A stretch of 29,446 nucleotides of DNA from Solobacterium sp. (lineage in GTDB: Bacteria > Bacillota_I > Bacilli_A > Erysipelotrichales > Erysipelotrichaceae): positions 1-29,446 of the forward strand of contig JAEEYJ010000185.1 in the NCBI GenBank assembly GCA_016291725.1. Reading direction: 5' to 3'. Both the position numbers and the translations under genes were made by a program. Below the pieces are notes generated by a model. That model searched no databases. It saw nothing but the letters and a program-made list of their open reading frames with translations, and was not told the origin of the DNA. How positions within the stretch are numbered: the first letter of the stretch is position 1; the number at the start of each line of letters is the position of its first letter. Below are positions 1 to 7,363 of this stretch, piece by piece.

Positions 1-486
1 GATCTCATCCCAGAACTTCGGGATCTCGGCGTATGCAGTTTCGATGTCAAACTCTTTCTGAAAGCCGATGACCTTGAACGGGAACATCGGTGTGATCTTG
101 TAGTCCATCTGATTACCTCCTTGAATGGATAGTTTGATTGTCAAGGGAAGGAACGTGTTGATTGCCGCTCCACCGCGCACCTGTGATGGCGTTGCGCCAT
201 GGAACCGGGAGAAAGCCTTCGTAAAGCTTTCCGGCGTTTCATACCCGTACCGAAATGCAATTTCGATCACTTTATCATCCGTCTCCTTCAGATCCAACGC
301 CGCCCGGTACAGCCTTCGGTTCCTGATATACTCCCCGATACCGTATCCGGTCATCAGAGAGAATCCCTTCTGAAGAAAGAACGGAGAAAGATATACCTGA
401 TCCGCCACATCCTGCGCACTGATGTTGTCAGTCAGATGCTCTTCCATATAATCGATTGCTGTTCGGATGCTGGTAAGCCACTCCAT
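1..486 (-). CDS. AraC-family regulator with GyrI-like sensor domain (partial)
   Basis: Reading in from position 486, the first 162 codons are open to the window edge, so the C-terminal part is missing. Residues about 1-105 are an AraC/XylS double helix-turn-helix placed at the N terminus. Typical signatures are AQDVADQVYLSPFFLQKGF for the first helix-turn-helix and EIAFRYGYETPESFTKAFSR followed by HGATPSQVR for the second. After a short linker, MDYKITPMFPFKVIGF begins what looks like a GyrI-like/effector-binding domain, as in SoxS/Rob-type drug-sensing regulators. The start is well supported by AAAGGAGG seven bases upstream. A possible -10 TACAAT (minus strand) lies at 515-520 with no convincing -35. 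It follows the DUF134-NifX gene on the same strand after 94 bases with no clear terminator between. The ligand is unknown; small amphipathic molecules are usual for this architecture. Confidence 0.88.
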   Translation of the reverse strand, partial: MEWLTSIRTAIDYMEEHLTDNISAQDVADQVYLSPFFLQKGFSLMTGYGIGEYIRNRRLYRAALDLKETDDKVIEIAFRYGYETPESFTKAFSRFHGATPSQVRGGAAINTFLPLTIKLSIQGGNQMDYKITPMFPFKVIGFQKEFDIETAYAEIPKFWDEI

Positions 487-580
487 CGACCGGCCTCCTT
501 TCCTTGACGGGATCATTGTATCTGATGAAGCGAAAATCGTCCTGTCATTTCCTGCTCAGATCTGTCCTGTCCTTATCTCC

Positions 581-1324
581 TCAATGGCAGCAACCGTCTT
601 CTCCGTGGTGATGACCGCACTCATGTCCGTCCTCATGATGTCCGCATTCGTGGCCTTCACCGTGATGGTCGCACTCTGCATCCGGGTTGAATTCCAGTGT
701 TCCCTCGGCGAATGCCTTTGCGGCATCATCCGCTGAGCCCTGGATGCCGGGAATCAGACGGATTCCCGCATCTTCCAGAGCCATCCGGGCACCCATGCCG
801 ATTCCTCCGCAGATCAGTGCATCAGCCTTGATTGCCTGCAGTACGCCTGCAAGGGCACCGTGTCCGGCACCGTTGCTGCCGACAACCTGTTCGCTGATGA
901 TCTTTCCGTTTTCGATGTCATAAAGCTTGAACTGCGATGTACGTCCGAAATGCTGGAACACTTCTCCGTTTTCATAAGTAACTGCGATTCTCATTGTTTT
1001 GTTTCCCTTCTCTGTGATTTCCTGTCCAATGTCGACGGGATCGTATTCATACCGGCCGCCGATGATCAGAAGCCGCTTGCCGTTGACCAAAGCATCTGCT
1101 ACTTTCTTTCTTGCACTGTCGTAAATTGCCGTGACGGTAGTGCGCGCGATGTTCATTTTTGCCGCGCAGGCTTCCTGAGTCAGACTTTCTCCATCCATCA
1201 GGCGCAGGGTTTCGTATTCATCGACTGTCATGCGGATGCTTTCCGCATCATTGACGTCGTCGGGTGAAAAGCTGCGGAAAACCGGAAGCTGTTCTATCCT
1301 GCGGCATCTTGTTGGTCTGGGCAT
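581..1324 (-). CDS. DUF134 DNA-binding domain fused to NifX/NifB-type cluster-binding domain, His/Cys-rich tail
   Basis: 247 residues. Residues 1-92 match the DUF134 family (MPRPTRCRRI start, helix-turn-helix around LTQEACAAKMNIARTTVTAI). Residues 111-215 match the dinitrogenase iron-molybdenum cofactor domain (MRIAVTYENGEVFQHFGR, ICGGIGMGARMALEDAGI), a fold that holds Fe-S or Mo-Fe clusters. Residues 218-247 hold ten His and five Cys in alternating DHH, ECGHH and CCH clusters, a likely metal-binding tail. The ATG at 1324 has an AAAGGA site nine bases upstream; the 32-residue upstream extension would read through the promoter and is rejected. No nitrogenase genes are near, so a role as a metal- or redox-responsive regulator is inferred, not shown. 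Two identical palindromes bracket its -10 box, suggesting autoregulation. DUF134 and NifX-type domains are often adjacent or fused in anaerobes. Confidence 0.9.
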   Translation of the reverse strand: MPRPTRCRRIEQLPVFRSFSPDDVNDAESIRMTVDEYETLRLMDGESLTQEACAAKMNIARTTVTAIYDSARKKVADALVNGKRLLIIGGRYEYDPVDIGQEITEKGNKTMRIAVTYENGEVFQHFGRTSQFKLYDIENGKIISEQVVGSNGAGHGALAGVLQAIKADALICGGIGMGARMALEDAGIRLIPGIQGSADDAAKAFAEGTLEFNPDAECDHHGEGHECGHHEDGHECGHHHGEDGCCH

Positions 1325-1337
1325 AGAATATCCTTTC

Positions 1338-1383
1338 TGACATATGTCAATTATAATTCTGAGACATATTCTGACATATGTCA
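1338..1383 (-). promoter_or_regulatory. Promoter and twin palindromic operator of the DUF134-NifX gene
   Basis: The perfect 12-base palindrome TGACATATGTCA occurs twice, at 1338-1349 and 1372-1383, inside a shared 17-base word TTCTGACATATGTCAAT, with centres 34 bases apart. A partial copy (GACATATT) sits at 1363-1370. A perfect minus-strand -10 box, TATAAT, lies at 1350-1355, directly against the downstream palindrome; the upstream palindrome covers the -35 position. This geometry is typical of a repressor that blocks its own promoter. That DUF134 is the ligand is inference. Confidence 0.7.
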
Positions 1384-1423
1384 ATAATAGTTCATAGCCC
1401 GATATCCGCTGCGGATACAAAGA

Positions 1424-1451
1424 AAAGGGGAGCCTTCAGAGCTCCCCTTTA
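1424..1451 (-). terminator. Intrinsic terminator of the UMF1-type transporter gene
   Basis: A 10-bp stem, AAAGGGGAGC with GCTCCCCTTT, closes a 7-base loop; reading on the minus strand it is followed by TTTTCTTTG. It lies 34 bases beyond the stop codon at 1485. Confidence 0.9.
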
Positions 1452-1484
1452 TTGCTGTACAGATAATCAGAGTGTAATCTCTTT

Positions 1485-2756
1485 CTATTCCCTGATGGAA
1501 GGCTGCTTGTCGGAGATCTTCAGGAAGATGAATCCCAGGGCGAAGAAGACAGCCAGAGAGGCTACCGCGATGTTGATGGTGCCGCCGGCCAGCTTCACCG
1601 CTGCGATGACTGCAGAGCCCAGGAATGACGCTCCCTTGGCAAAGATATCATAGATACCGAAGTATTCACCGGAGTTCTCTGCCGGAATGATCTTGGAGTA
1701 GTAGCTTCTGGAAAGGGACTGGATGGAACCCTGGAAGCAGCCGACACCGAAGGCCAGAATGCCGAAGTGCAGCAGTGTCTTCAGGGTCAGCGCATACAGG
1801 CAGACACAGAAGTAGCCGAAGATGCAGATCAGGATCAGAGGAACCGTATCATGCTTCTGGGAAAGGCGGGCAAAGGTCAGCGATCCACCGAAAGCCACGA
1901 CCTGGGTCGCCAGCAGGAAGACAACCTGTCCTACGGTAGGCAGACCGAGGTCGGTACCGATATTGATGCAGTTGTCGATAATGGTTCCTACACCGTCAAT
2001 GTACAGGAAGAAAGCAATGAGGAAGAAGAGAACCTTCTTGTCCTTGGTCGCGATCGTTCTCAGTGTATTGCCGATCCGGGAGAAGACCTTGCGCACAGCG
2101 TGCTTCTCAGGCTCGACATAGTTGATCTGCTTGTATTCCTTGATGAGCGGCAGGGTAACCAGCAGCCACCAGACACCGGTCACCGTGAAGCCGATGATCT
2201 TGCCCGCTTCCGGGGAAATCAGCATCAGATCTTCGCTCAGACCGCCGCTGATAATATAGGCAATCATCGCTACGATGAAGGGCAGGCAGGAACCAATGTA
2301 TCCCCACGCATAGCCGTAGGAGGATACTTCATCCATCCGTTCTTCCGTCGTAACGTCATTGAGCATGGAATCATAGAAGGTCAGCGATACGGAATAGAAG
2401 ATCTTCGACAGAACATAGATCACAATGAACGCTGTCCATGTTTTGGCGAATCCATTGAGGATACAGCCCGCAACACCGAGCGCAACCGCAGTGGTAAAGA
2501 AGATCTTCTTCATACCCTTATGGTCCGCAAACGCACCGCAGATCGGACCGAGCAGGGCAACCACAATGGTAACGACGGAGATGGAAATGGAATAGTAGGC
2601 TGTCGCCTGGTCGGACGTAATCTGTCCGGGCGCAGTACCGATTGCCAGCTCTTTGAAAAAGATGGGGATCAGTGAACACGCCAGCATGGTGAACGCAGAG
2701 TTTCCTACGTCATACAATACCCAGGCACGTTCGGTTTTGTTCAGATTCTTAAACAT
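1485..2756 (-). CDS. MFS transporter, UMF1/Atg22-like
   Basis: 423 residues with about 12 membrane segments, the usual size for a major facilitator. The N terminus (LNKTERAWVLYDVGNSAFTM) is characteristic of the UMF1 branch, bacterial relatives of the yeast vacuolar effluxer Atg22. Motif-A-like sequence GAFADHKGMKK follows the second helix, and EYFGIYDIFAKGASFLGS near residue 365 is also family-like. It probably exports or exchanges small organic solutes such as amino acids; the substrate cannot be read from sequence. AGGAGA lies seven bases upstream of the ATG. The stop of the phosphodiester glycosidase gene is 67 bases upstream, and I see no terminator between them, so co-transcription is possible. 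An intrinsic terminator follows the gene. Confidence 0.9.
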   Translation of the reverse strand: MFKNLNKTERAWVLYDVGNSAFTMLACSLIPIFFKELAIGTAPGQITSDQATAYYSISISVVTIVVALLGPICGAFADHKGMKKIFFTTAVALGVAGCILNGFAKTWTAFIVIYVLSKIFYSVSLTFYDSMLNDVTTEERMDEVSSYGYAWGYIGSCLPFIVAMIAYIISGGLSEDLMLISPEAGKIIGFTVTGVWWLLVTLPLIKEYKQINYVEPEKHAVRKVFSRIGNTLRTIATKDKKVLFFLIAFFLYIDGVGTIIDNCINIGTDLGLPTVGQVVFLLATQVVAFGGSLTFARLSQKHDTVPLILICIFGYFCVCLYALTLKTLLHFGILAFGVGCFQGSIQSLSRSYYSKIIPAENSGEYFGIYDIFAKGASFLGSAVIAAVKLAGGTINIAVASLAVFFALGFIFLKISDKQPSIRE

Positions 2757-2775
2757 GATGGTCTCCTGATATCTG

Positions 2776-2789
2776 TAAATACGTATTTA
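2776..2789. promoter_or_regulatory. Perfect 14-base palindrome upstream of the UMF1-type gene
   Basis: TAAATACGTATTTA is self-complementary over all 14 bases and lies 20 bases before the start codon, between a possible minus-strand -10 (TAGAAT, 2790-2795) and the ribosome binding site. It could be a repressor operator or a short hairpin; no T-run follows on the minus strand, so it is not a terminator. Confidence 0.4.
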
Positions 2790-2823
2790 TTCTATGATAC
2801 AACATTTCCCTGGATTTGTACGC

Positions 2824-4053
2824 TCAGCGGATAATCAGTGCCGCCGGCACCGGCCGTTCGGACTCTCCGGATACCCGCAGCGCCCGCCTGCCGTCCAGCA
2901 GGATCTGCGCCGACCCGCCGCCATCCAGATTCACAGCCTGGACCAGACCCAGGTCCTTCAGCACATAGCCCAGATCCATCAGGGAAATGCCCTGGCTTTC
3001 CGTTTCTGTTTCCGGATGTTTGCGTCCTTCCACCCATACCAGCACCGGCCGCATCTCTGCATCCGCACCGAGAACGATCCGCGGTGCAGCGGCTTTCCCG
3101 TAATCCAGCGGATAGCGTGCCGGCGGAAATGATGTCCGGAAGGGGAGGAAAGGGCTGTAATACGCAGAGAGGAAGGAAGGCACGGGCGCCCCGTCGATCA
3201 CGGAAGCCGGTCCGGCCTGAATCCCGAAGACAACATCCTCCAGACCGGAGTATTCAACCGGATCTCCCGGGCGGAGGCTTGTGTGCAGGGAAGAAATGAC
3301 GTATCCGGCAGAGGGGACAGGGGTATTGCCGCCGTAGCGGACATCCACTACCGTAGACCCGATGACCACAATGTCGTGAAGGTGATGATAGGGTGTTTTC
3401 CGCCACTGAGGCCGGGTATAGAGCGTTCCCTGTACACTGATTCGGATGTCCTGCAGCCCGGTCTTCCGCACCGTAACGCTTCCATCCCGGTGCACCAGCA
3501 GCGCCTCCCGGTCATAGAGGGGAGGATTCAGGATCCGGCCGTCCTTGACCATCAGTCCGTAGGGTACCCCGTATACATCATAGGGAGAATCACAGTCCAG
3601 GAGATCAAAGGTAAAGAAGGAACTGTTGACCGCCAGCTTCGCGTCCAGATCCGAAAGGAATCCTGTCTGTTCTGTATACGGCACAGCACTGTGCCTGAGC
3701 GTACGCTGTCCGCGGATGACGGACAGACAGTTCCTGTCCTTCAGCGTATGCAGCAGCCAGCGTGCCTCCGTCGAGAACGTGTCACTCTCCAGCAGCTTCT
3801 TTGCGGAAGCCAGGGTGAGCAGTCTGCCGGATACAGAGAGATCTTCCGGCATACGGTACAGATACAGCGTTCCGAAATACCAGGGGTACTTTTCCACCAT
3901 CTCCCTGCGGTAGACGGAGGAGAGGGCTTCGAATGCCGCATCGGTCATCCGGGGAGAAACAAACTCAAAATCCGTCCAGCGCTCACAGGCGACTTTCTGG
4001 ACAGGGATGGTTTTCCGGTGGATCCGGTAGGTGATGATCTCTGATTGAAGCAT
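2824..4053 (-). CDS. Phosphodiester glycosidase (NAGPA-domain) protein without signal peptide
   Basis: 409 residues. From about residue 155 the sequence follows the NAGPA fold, named for the mammalian enzyme that removes N-acetylglucosamine from GlcNAc-phosphomannose: AVNSSFF, YGLMVKDGRILNP, FGIQAGPASVIDGAP, RIVLGADAEMRPVLVWVEGR and the signature VNLDGGGSAQILLDG near residue 380. The N-terminal 150 residues are unassigned. Bacterial relatives are normally exported, but no signal peptide, lipobox or membrane helix is present from any start, so a cytoplasmic enzyme is inferred. The start is uncertain: ATG 4053 has only a weak GGA nearby, and a perfect TATAAT ends six bases before it. ATG 4086 would lie inside the upstream gene's terminator. 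It sits downstream of a sugar ABC operon and a lipoprotein, suggesting a role in cleaving an imported glycosyl phosphodiester. Confidence 0.82.
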   Translation of the reverse strand: MLQSEIITYRIHRKTIPVQKVACERWTDFEFVSPRMTDAAFEALSSVYRREMVEKYPWYFGTLYLYRMPEDLSVSGRLLTLASAKKLLESDTFSTEARWLLHTLKDRNCLSVIRGQRTLRHSAVPYTEQTGFLSDLDAKLAVNSSFFTFDLLDCDSPYDVYGVPYGLMVKDGRILNPPLYDREALLVHRDGSVTVRKTGLQDIRISVQGTLYTRPQWRKTPYHHLHDIVVIGSTVVDVRYGGNTPVPSAGYVISSLHTSLRPGDPVEYSGLEDVVFGIQAGPASVIDGAPVPSFLSAYYSPFLPFRTSFPPARYPLDYGKAAAPRIVLGADAEMRPVLVWVEGRKHPETETESQGISLMDLGYVLKDLGLVQAVNLDGGGSAQILLDGRRALRVSGESERPVPAALIIR

Positions 4054-4059
4054 AGTTCC

Positions 4060-4065
4060 ATTATA
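4060..4065 (-). promoter_or_regulatory. Possible -10 box abutting the NAGPA-domain gene
   Basis: A perfect TATAAT on the minus strand ends six bases before ATG 4053. The -35 region falls inside the preceding terminator hairpin and is poor (TGATGA at 17-base spacing). If used, transcription would begin at or next to the start codon. Confidence 0.4.
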
Positions 4066-4070
4066 CAGAA

Positions 4071-4102
4071 AAGACCGCTGGTTCATCAGAACCAACGGTC
4101 TT
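4071..4102 (-). terminator. Intrinsic terminator after the OB-fold-like lipoprotein
   Basis: A 13-bp stem (AAGACCGTTGGTT with AACCAGCGGTCTT, one G-U pair) closes a six-base loop and is followed on the minus strand by TTTTCTG. It begins about 12 bases past the stop codon at 4115. Confidence 0.9.
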
Positions 4103-4114
4103 CAGGATCAGGTA

Positions 4115-4840
4115 TTACTTAACAGTAACCTTTGTTGTGTGGAGGTTCGGTCCCTCGTACCAGTACAGGAAGCCTTCCACGTCGATCTTGTCGCCGACCT
4201 TCAGGCCTTCAACCGCCTTGTATACGTCTGTATCAGCGCCTGTGAGGTAGAACTCAACGATAAATTCATAGGTTGTGTCGCCGCTTGTAACCTTGAAGTA
4301 CAGGTCATCGGTCTTTTCTTCTGCGTTCTTGTACGCGAAGGCATTGCCGTCACCGTAGTCTTCCACGGTCAGATCCTTGAAGAGAACCTTCTGGTTCTGG
4401 CGGGTGATCATGTCAACCGTGCCCCAGAGCTCTGTAGCGTCGACCGGCTCAGCGATCCAGCTGCCTTCTTCGATCTCGAATGTTGCATCAACGATCTCGA
4501 TTTCACCTGCCCACTCGCTCTTGAAGCCGGTAACCTTGATCTTCTGGCCTTCTACCAGCTTGGCAGCGTCCTCTTCCGTGCAGGTCATGTTGTACAGGAA
4601 GTAGGCTCCGTCCGGATCCTGGGCATAGACGGTGATCTTGTCATCCCACCAGGACTGGTGTGCCTGGACATATGCCTCAATCGTCACTTCGGTATCAAGA
4701 GCTGCGTCAGCATACTCTGCATACGTCATGACACCTTCGGACTTTGTGAAGTCTTCTGTCGGCTCCGGTGTGTTGTCTGTTTTGCCTGTGCAGCCTGCCA
4801 GCATTGCTGCGCCAAGCAGAATTGCCGTAAATTTCTTCAT
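4115..4840 (-). CDS. Lipoprotein with two OB-fold-like domains
   Basis: 241 residues. Residues 1-17 form a lipoprotein signal peptide with lipobox LAGC, Cys17 being the lipidation site. Then follow an acidic linker and two regions with beta-rich, OB-fold-like patterning: about 48-125 (TEVTIEAYVQAH, ITVYAQDPDGAYFLYNM, KIKVTGFKSEWAGEIEIVDA) and about 140-240 (LWGTVDMIT, FKVTSGDTTYEFIVEFYL, KIDVEGFLYWYEGPNLHT). Such domains occur in surface proteins that bind sugars or nucleic acids. I cannot name a substrate. The start is supported by GGGGAGAAAG seven bases upstream. It lies 74 bases after the ABC receptor gene, has its own promoter-like element and is closed by a terminator. It could be an accessory surface binder for the transporter. 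Confidence 0.85.
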   Translation of the reverse strand: MKKFTAILLGAAMLAGCTGKTDNTPEPTEDFTKSEGVMTYAEYADAALDTEVTIEAYVQAHQSWWDDKITVYAQDPDGAYFLYNMTCTEEDAAKLVEGQKIKVTGFKSEWAGEIEIVDATFEIEEGSWIAEPVDATELWGTVDMITRQNQKVLFKDLTVEDYGDGNAFAYKNAEEKTDDLYFKVTSGDTTYEFIVEFYLTGADTDVYKAVEGLKVGDKIDVEGFLYWYEGPNLHTTKVTVK

Positions 4841-4864
4841 TATCTTTCTCCCCGCTGCAAGTAT

Positions 4865-4911
4865 TTCTGCAGCACATATTATTATACTTCAATCGTGCTG
4901 TTTTTGCAGAA
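4865..4911 (-). promoter_or_regulatory. Promoter with flanking inverted repeat for the lipoprotein gene
   Basis: A perfect -10 TATAAT (minus strand) lies at 4881-4886. It is flanked by CAGCAC and its complement (4870-4875 and 4895-4900) and further out by TTCTGC/GCAGAA (4865-4870 and 4906-4911), offset by five extra bases. The -35 is weak (CTGCAA at 17-base spacing). The repeat could be an operator; no T-run follows it on the minus strand, so it is probably not the ABC operon's terminator. Confidence 0.5.
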
Positions 4912-4914
4912 GTT

Positions 4915-6489
4915 CTATGTACGGTGCTTCATTTTCTGCAGAGCCAGGTATACGAGGATCAGCGCCCAGACCGCAGCCAGGGTGCCCAGCAGCGCTTTTG
5001 AGCCGGCAGGCAGGGGTCCGAGATCCTGAGGATCGGTACGGGAAGCACCGTGCTGGTCCAGCCGGTAGAGAGCGTTGACTTCCTGGAACATCTGCTCCAT
5101 GTACGCTTCATCAATGGTCTGCTTCCGGCGTACGGACTTGGTGACGTTCTCGATCATCTGGCCTGCCGCATCACGCAGGGATGCTGAACCGTTGAAGACC
5201 GGTGTCGTAAAGGTGTACTGCGGATGTTCCAGCAGAAGGCGGGAGGCCAGGATCTTGATGGCATAGTGCTCATTGTTGTCCATGCCTTCCGCAGCCAGAT
5301 AAGCCTGGTATTCTTCGGTGTTCTGCGCTTTGGCCGTCACCGGCACGTAGCCCTCTGTTTCCGCATAGGCAATCTGTACCTCATTGGTGATCAGATACTG
5401 GGCAAACAGCCAGGCAGCGAGCACTTCCTGCGGATCGCTCTTGTTGAAGATGCACAGGGAAGGTCCCTGGGAGATCATCTTCGGCTGATCCGGATGGAAC
5501 TGCGGCACCATGCGCACCACGGTTTCAAAGCGTACCAGCTTGTCCGGACTGATATCCAGCAGCGGGGCATCCGTTCCCATCCAGGTTGCACCGGCGGTGG
5601 AATCGATCGCAAAGATGCACTGCCCGGCATTGAGGAAGTTGGCCGGATAGCTGGAGATCTTGAAGGTGGAGAATGCGCCGCTGCGGGCATGTTCCGCAAT
5701 GGTGTACAGCAGTTCCTTCGTCGTATCGTTGAACACAGCAATGGTGCCTTCTTCGTCGGAATAGCCGGCATCCAGCTGCTTCAGCATCTGGATCATCATA
5801 TTGTCCGTGGACTTGTAGATGATGGGAATCATAACCTTCTGGCCGTTGATGAGATAGTCTCCGTTCCCATCCTTGGCGGTCGCCTTCTCCGCCACTTCAT
5901 ACATCCAGTCCCAGGTCAGAACGTCCGGCACCTGATAGCCCAGCTGTTCCACGAAGTCCTTGTTGATGTATACCGCCTCGGTGGAACGCATGAACGGAAT
6001 TGCGTAGTAGTGTTCGCCGATCCTGCATTCCTGCAGGAACTGCGGGATGATTTCATCCTTTCCGGGCCCGTCGTAGTTCAGCAGCGTTCCTCCGAGCCCG
6101 TATCCCGGATCCTCGAAGAGTTCATCGAGCGGTACGACGACATTCGTACCGGTCATGTAGGTTGCGATGTGATCCGGGTAGGTGATGCAGACGTTCGGCG
6201 TTGTGTTTGTAGCGATGTTGGTAATGACATCGTTGTAGATCCGGCCGTAGTCGGTATACAGGCGCATGGTTACGGTGATGTTGGGGTACAGGGCCTGGAA
6301 ATCCTTGATTGCCTGGGTGTAGATGGCGGTCTGGGTTTTGTTGGTATCGTTCTTCGCCCAGAAGGTGATCTCGTACTGGCGGGCATCGTCAAAGGCCTCC
6401 GGCACCGCAAAGGCATCCAGGCCGCGGGAACCATGGCAGCCGCACAGCAGAAGAACGGCTGTACAGAGACAGAGAAGCTTCTTTCTCAT
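4915..6489 (-). CDS. ABC importer solute-binding lipoprotein with C-terminal membrane helix
   Basis: 524 residues, family 1 extracellular solute-binding protein of carbohydrate (CUT1) importers. Residues 1-18 are a lipoprotein signal with a slightly unusual lipobox, LCGC. The mature part has the usual pattern: YEITFWAKNDTN, FQALYPNITVTMRLY, NVCITYPDHIATYM, YYAIPFMRSTEAVYINKD and NFLNAGQCIFAIDSTAGATWMG. Unusually, residues about 497-518 form a strong hydrophobic segment (ALLGTLAAVWALILVYLAL) followed by basic residues, so the receptor seems anchored at both ends. Its ATG overlaps the permease stop codon (ATGA), indicating translational coupling. It is the last gene of an ATPase-permease-permease-receptor operon. 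UgpB-like glycerol-3-phosphate or oligosaccharide receptors are the nearest functional relatives I can suggest; the ligand is unknown. Confidence 0.92.
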   Translation of the reverse strand: MRKKLLCLCTAVLLLCGCHGSRGLDAFAVPEAFDDARQYEITFWAKNDTNKTQTAIYTQAIKDFQALYPNITVTMRLYTDYGRIYNDVITNIATNTTPNVCITYPDHIATYMTGTNVVVPLDELFEDPGYGLGGTLLNYDGPGKDEIIPQFLQECRIGEHYYAIPFMRSTEAVYINKDFVEQLGYQVPDVLTWDWMYEVAEKATAKDGNGDYLINGQKVMIPIIYKSTDNMMIQMLKQLDAGYSDEEGTIAVFNDTTKELLYTIAEHARSGAFSTFKISSYPANFLNAGQCIFAIDSTAGATWMGTDAPLLDISPDKLVRFETVVRMVPQFHPDQPKMISQGPSLCIFNKSDPQEVLAAWLFAQYLITNEVQIAYAETEGYVPVTAKAQNTEEYQAYLAAEGMDNNEHYAIKILASRLLLEHPQYTFTTPVFNGSASLRDAAGQMIENVTKSVRRKQTIDEAYMEQMFQEVNALYRLDQHGASRTDPQDLGPLPAGSKALLGTLAAVWALILVYLALQKMKHRT

Positions 6490-7355
6490 GATCCTTTGGT
6501 ACCTCCCCGGGATACACCCGCCATGATCTTTTTATGGAAGATCAGGAAGAGAATGATCAGCGGTACGGAAATCACGACAACGGCGGCCATCATGGCCGGG
6601 ATGTTCTCCCGTCCGAAGCCGTTCTCCCGGATTTCCTGGATTCCGTTGGAAACGAGGAAATACGCTGCGTCATCGGTGATCAGCCGCGGCCATACATAGG
6701 AGTTCCAGCATTCAATGACCTTCAGGATGACGACTGTGACAATGGTAGGCTGGCAGATCGGAATCATGACCTTCCAGAGGTATTTCAGATCCGAAGTACC
6801 ATCGATCTTGGCCGCTTTGTATAGTTCTTCCGGCACCTGTTCAAAGTTCTCCTTGAGCAGGTAGATATAGAAGACGGACGTAACGCTCGGCAGAATGAGG
6901 CCGAGGAAGGTATTGCGCAGGTTCCAGTCGGTGATGGTGACGAAGTTCGTGATGATGACCAGTTCGTTGGGGATCATCATCAGGGCCAGGAAGAGGGTGA
7001 ACAGCAGGTTCTTTCCTTTGAATTTCAATCTGGCGAAGGCATAGGCGGCCAGAACGGTCACCACCAGCATGATTCCGGTGGTTGCCAGGGTAAAGATCAG
7101 GGTATTGGTAAAGTACTTTGCCAAAGGAACTGCCGTAAAGGCGTCCCTGTAGTTCTGCAGGGTAGGCGCCAGGGTATAGAGCTTCGGAATGTACTCGGAG
7201 TTGTAGGCACTGTAGCTCTTTACGGAGGTGAGGACCATCCAGTAGAAGGGGAAGAGGACGATGATTGCCCAGAGCACCAGCAGGATGTAGGTGACTGTAC
7301 TGAGCGCGGTTCTCTTCGTACGGGCTTTCTTTTCAATCTGTTCAAACGTAGTCAT
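6486..7355 (-). CDS. Carbohydrate ABC transporter permease, MalG/UgpE type
   Basis: 289 residues with six membrane segments and the conserved EAA loop of binding-protein-dependent permeases (EELYKAAKIDGTSDLKYLWK, near residue 190), which docks on the ATPase. The N-terminal layout, ending FPFYWMVLTSVKS, and the C-terminal AGVSRGGTKGS are typical of the MalG half of CUT1 importers. ATG 7355 is chosen because GAGGTGG lies just upstream. A GTG four codons earlier overlaps the previous stop but has no ribosome binding site. The stop overlaps the receptor start by four bases. The partner is the MalF-type permease encoded immediately upstream. Confidence 0.93.
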   Translation of the reverse strand: MTTFEQIEKKARTKRTALSTVTYILLVLWAIIVLFPFYWMVLTSVKSYSAYNSEYIPKLYTLAPTLQNYRDAFTAVPLAKYFTNTLIFTLATTGIMLVVTVLAAYAFARLKFKGKNLLFTLFLALMMIPNELVIITNFVTITDWNLRNTFLGLILPSVTSVFYIYLLKENFEQVPEELYKAAKIDGTSDLKYLWKVMIPICQPTIVTVVILKVIECWNSYVWPRLITDDAAYFLVSNGIQEIRENGFGRENIPAMMAAVVVISVPLIILFLIFHKKIMAGVSRGGTKGS

Positions 7356-7363
7356 AGCCCACC

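Noticed and set aside
581..1324. Nitrogen-fixation locus
   Set aside because: The NifX-type domain is common in non-fixing anaerobes, and no nifHDK or nifB genes are present.
5224..6699. 491-codon plus-strand open frame opposite the ABC receptor
   Set aside because: Antisense shadow of a gene with lipobox and solute-binding motifs; protein has His/Arg/Asp-rich composition typical of shadows.
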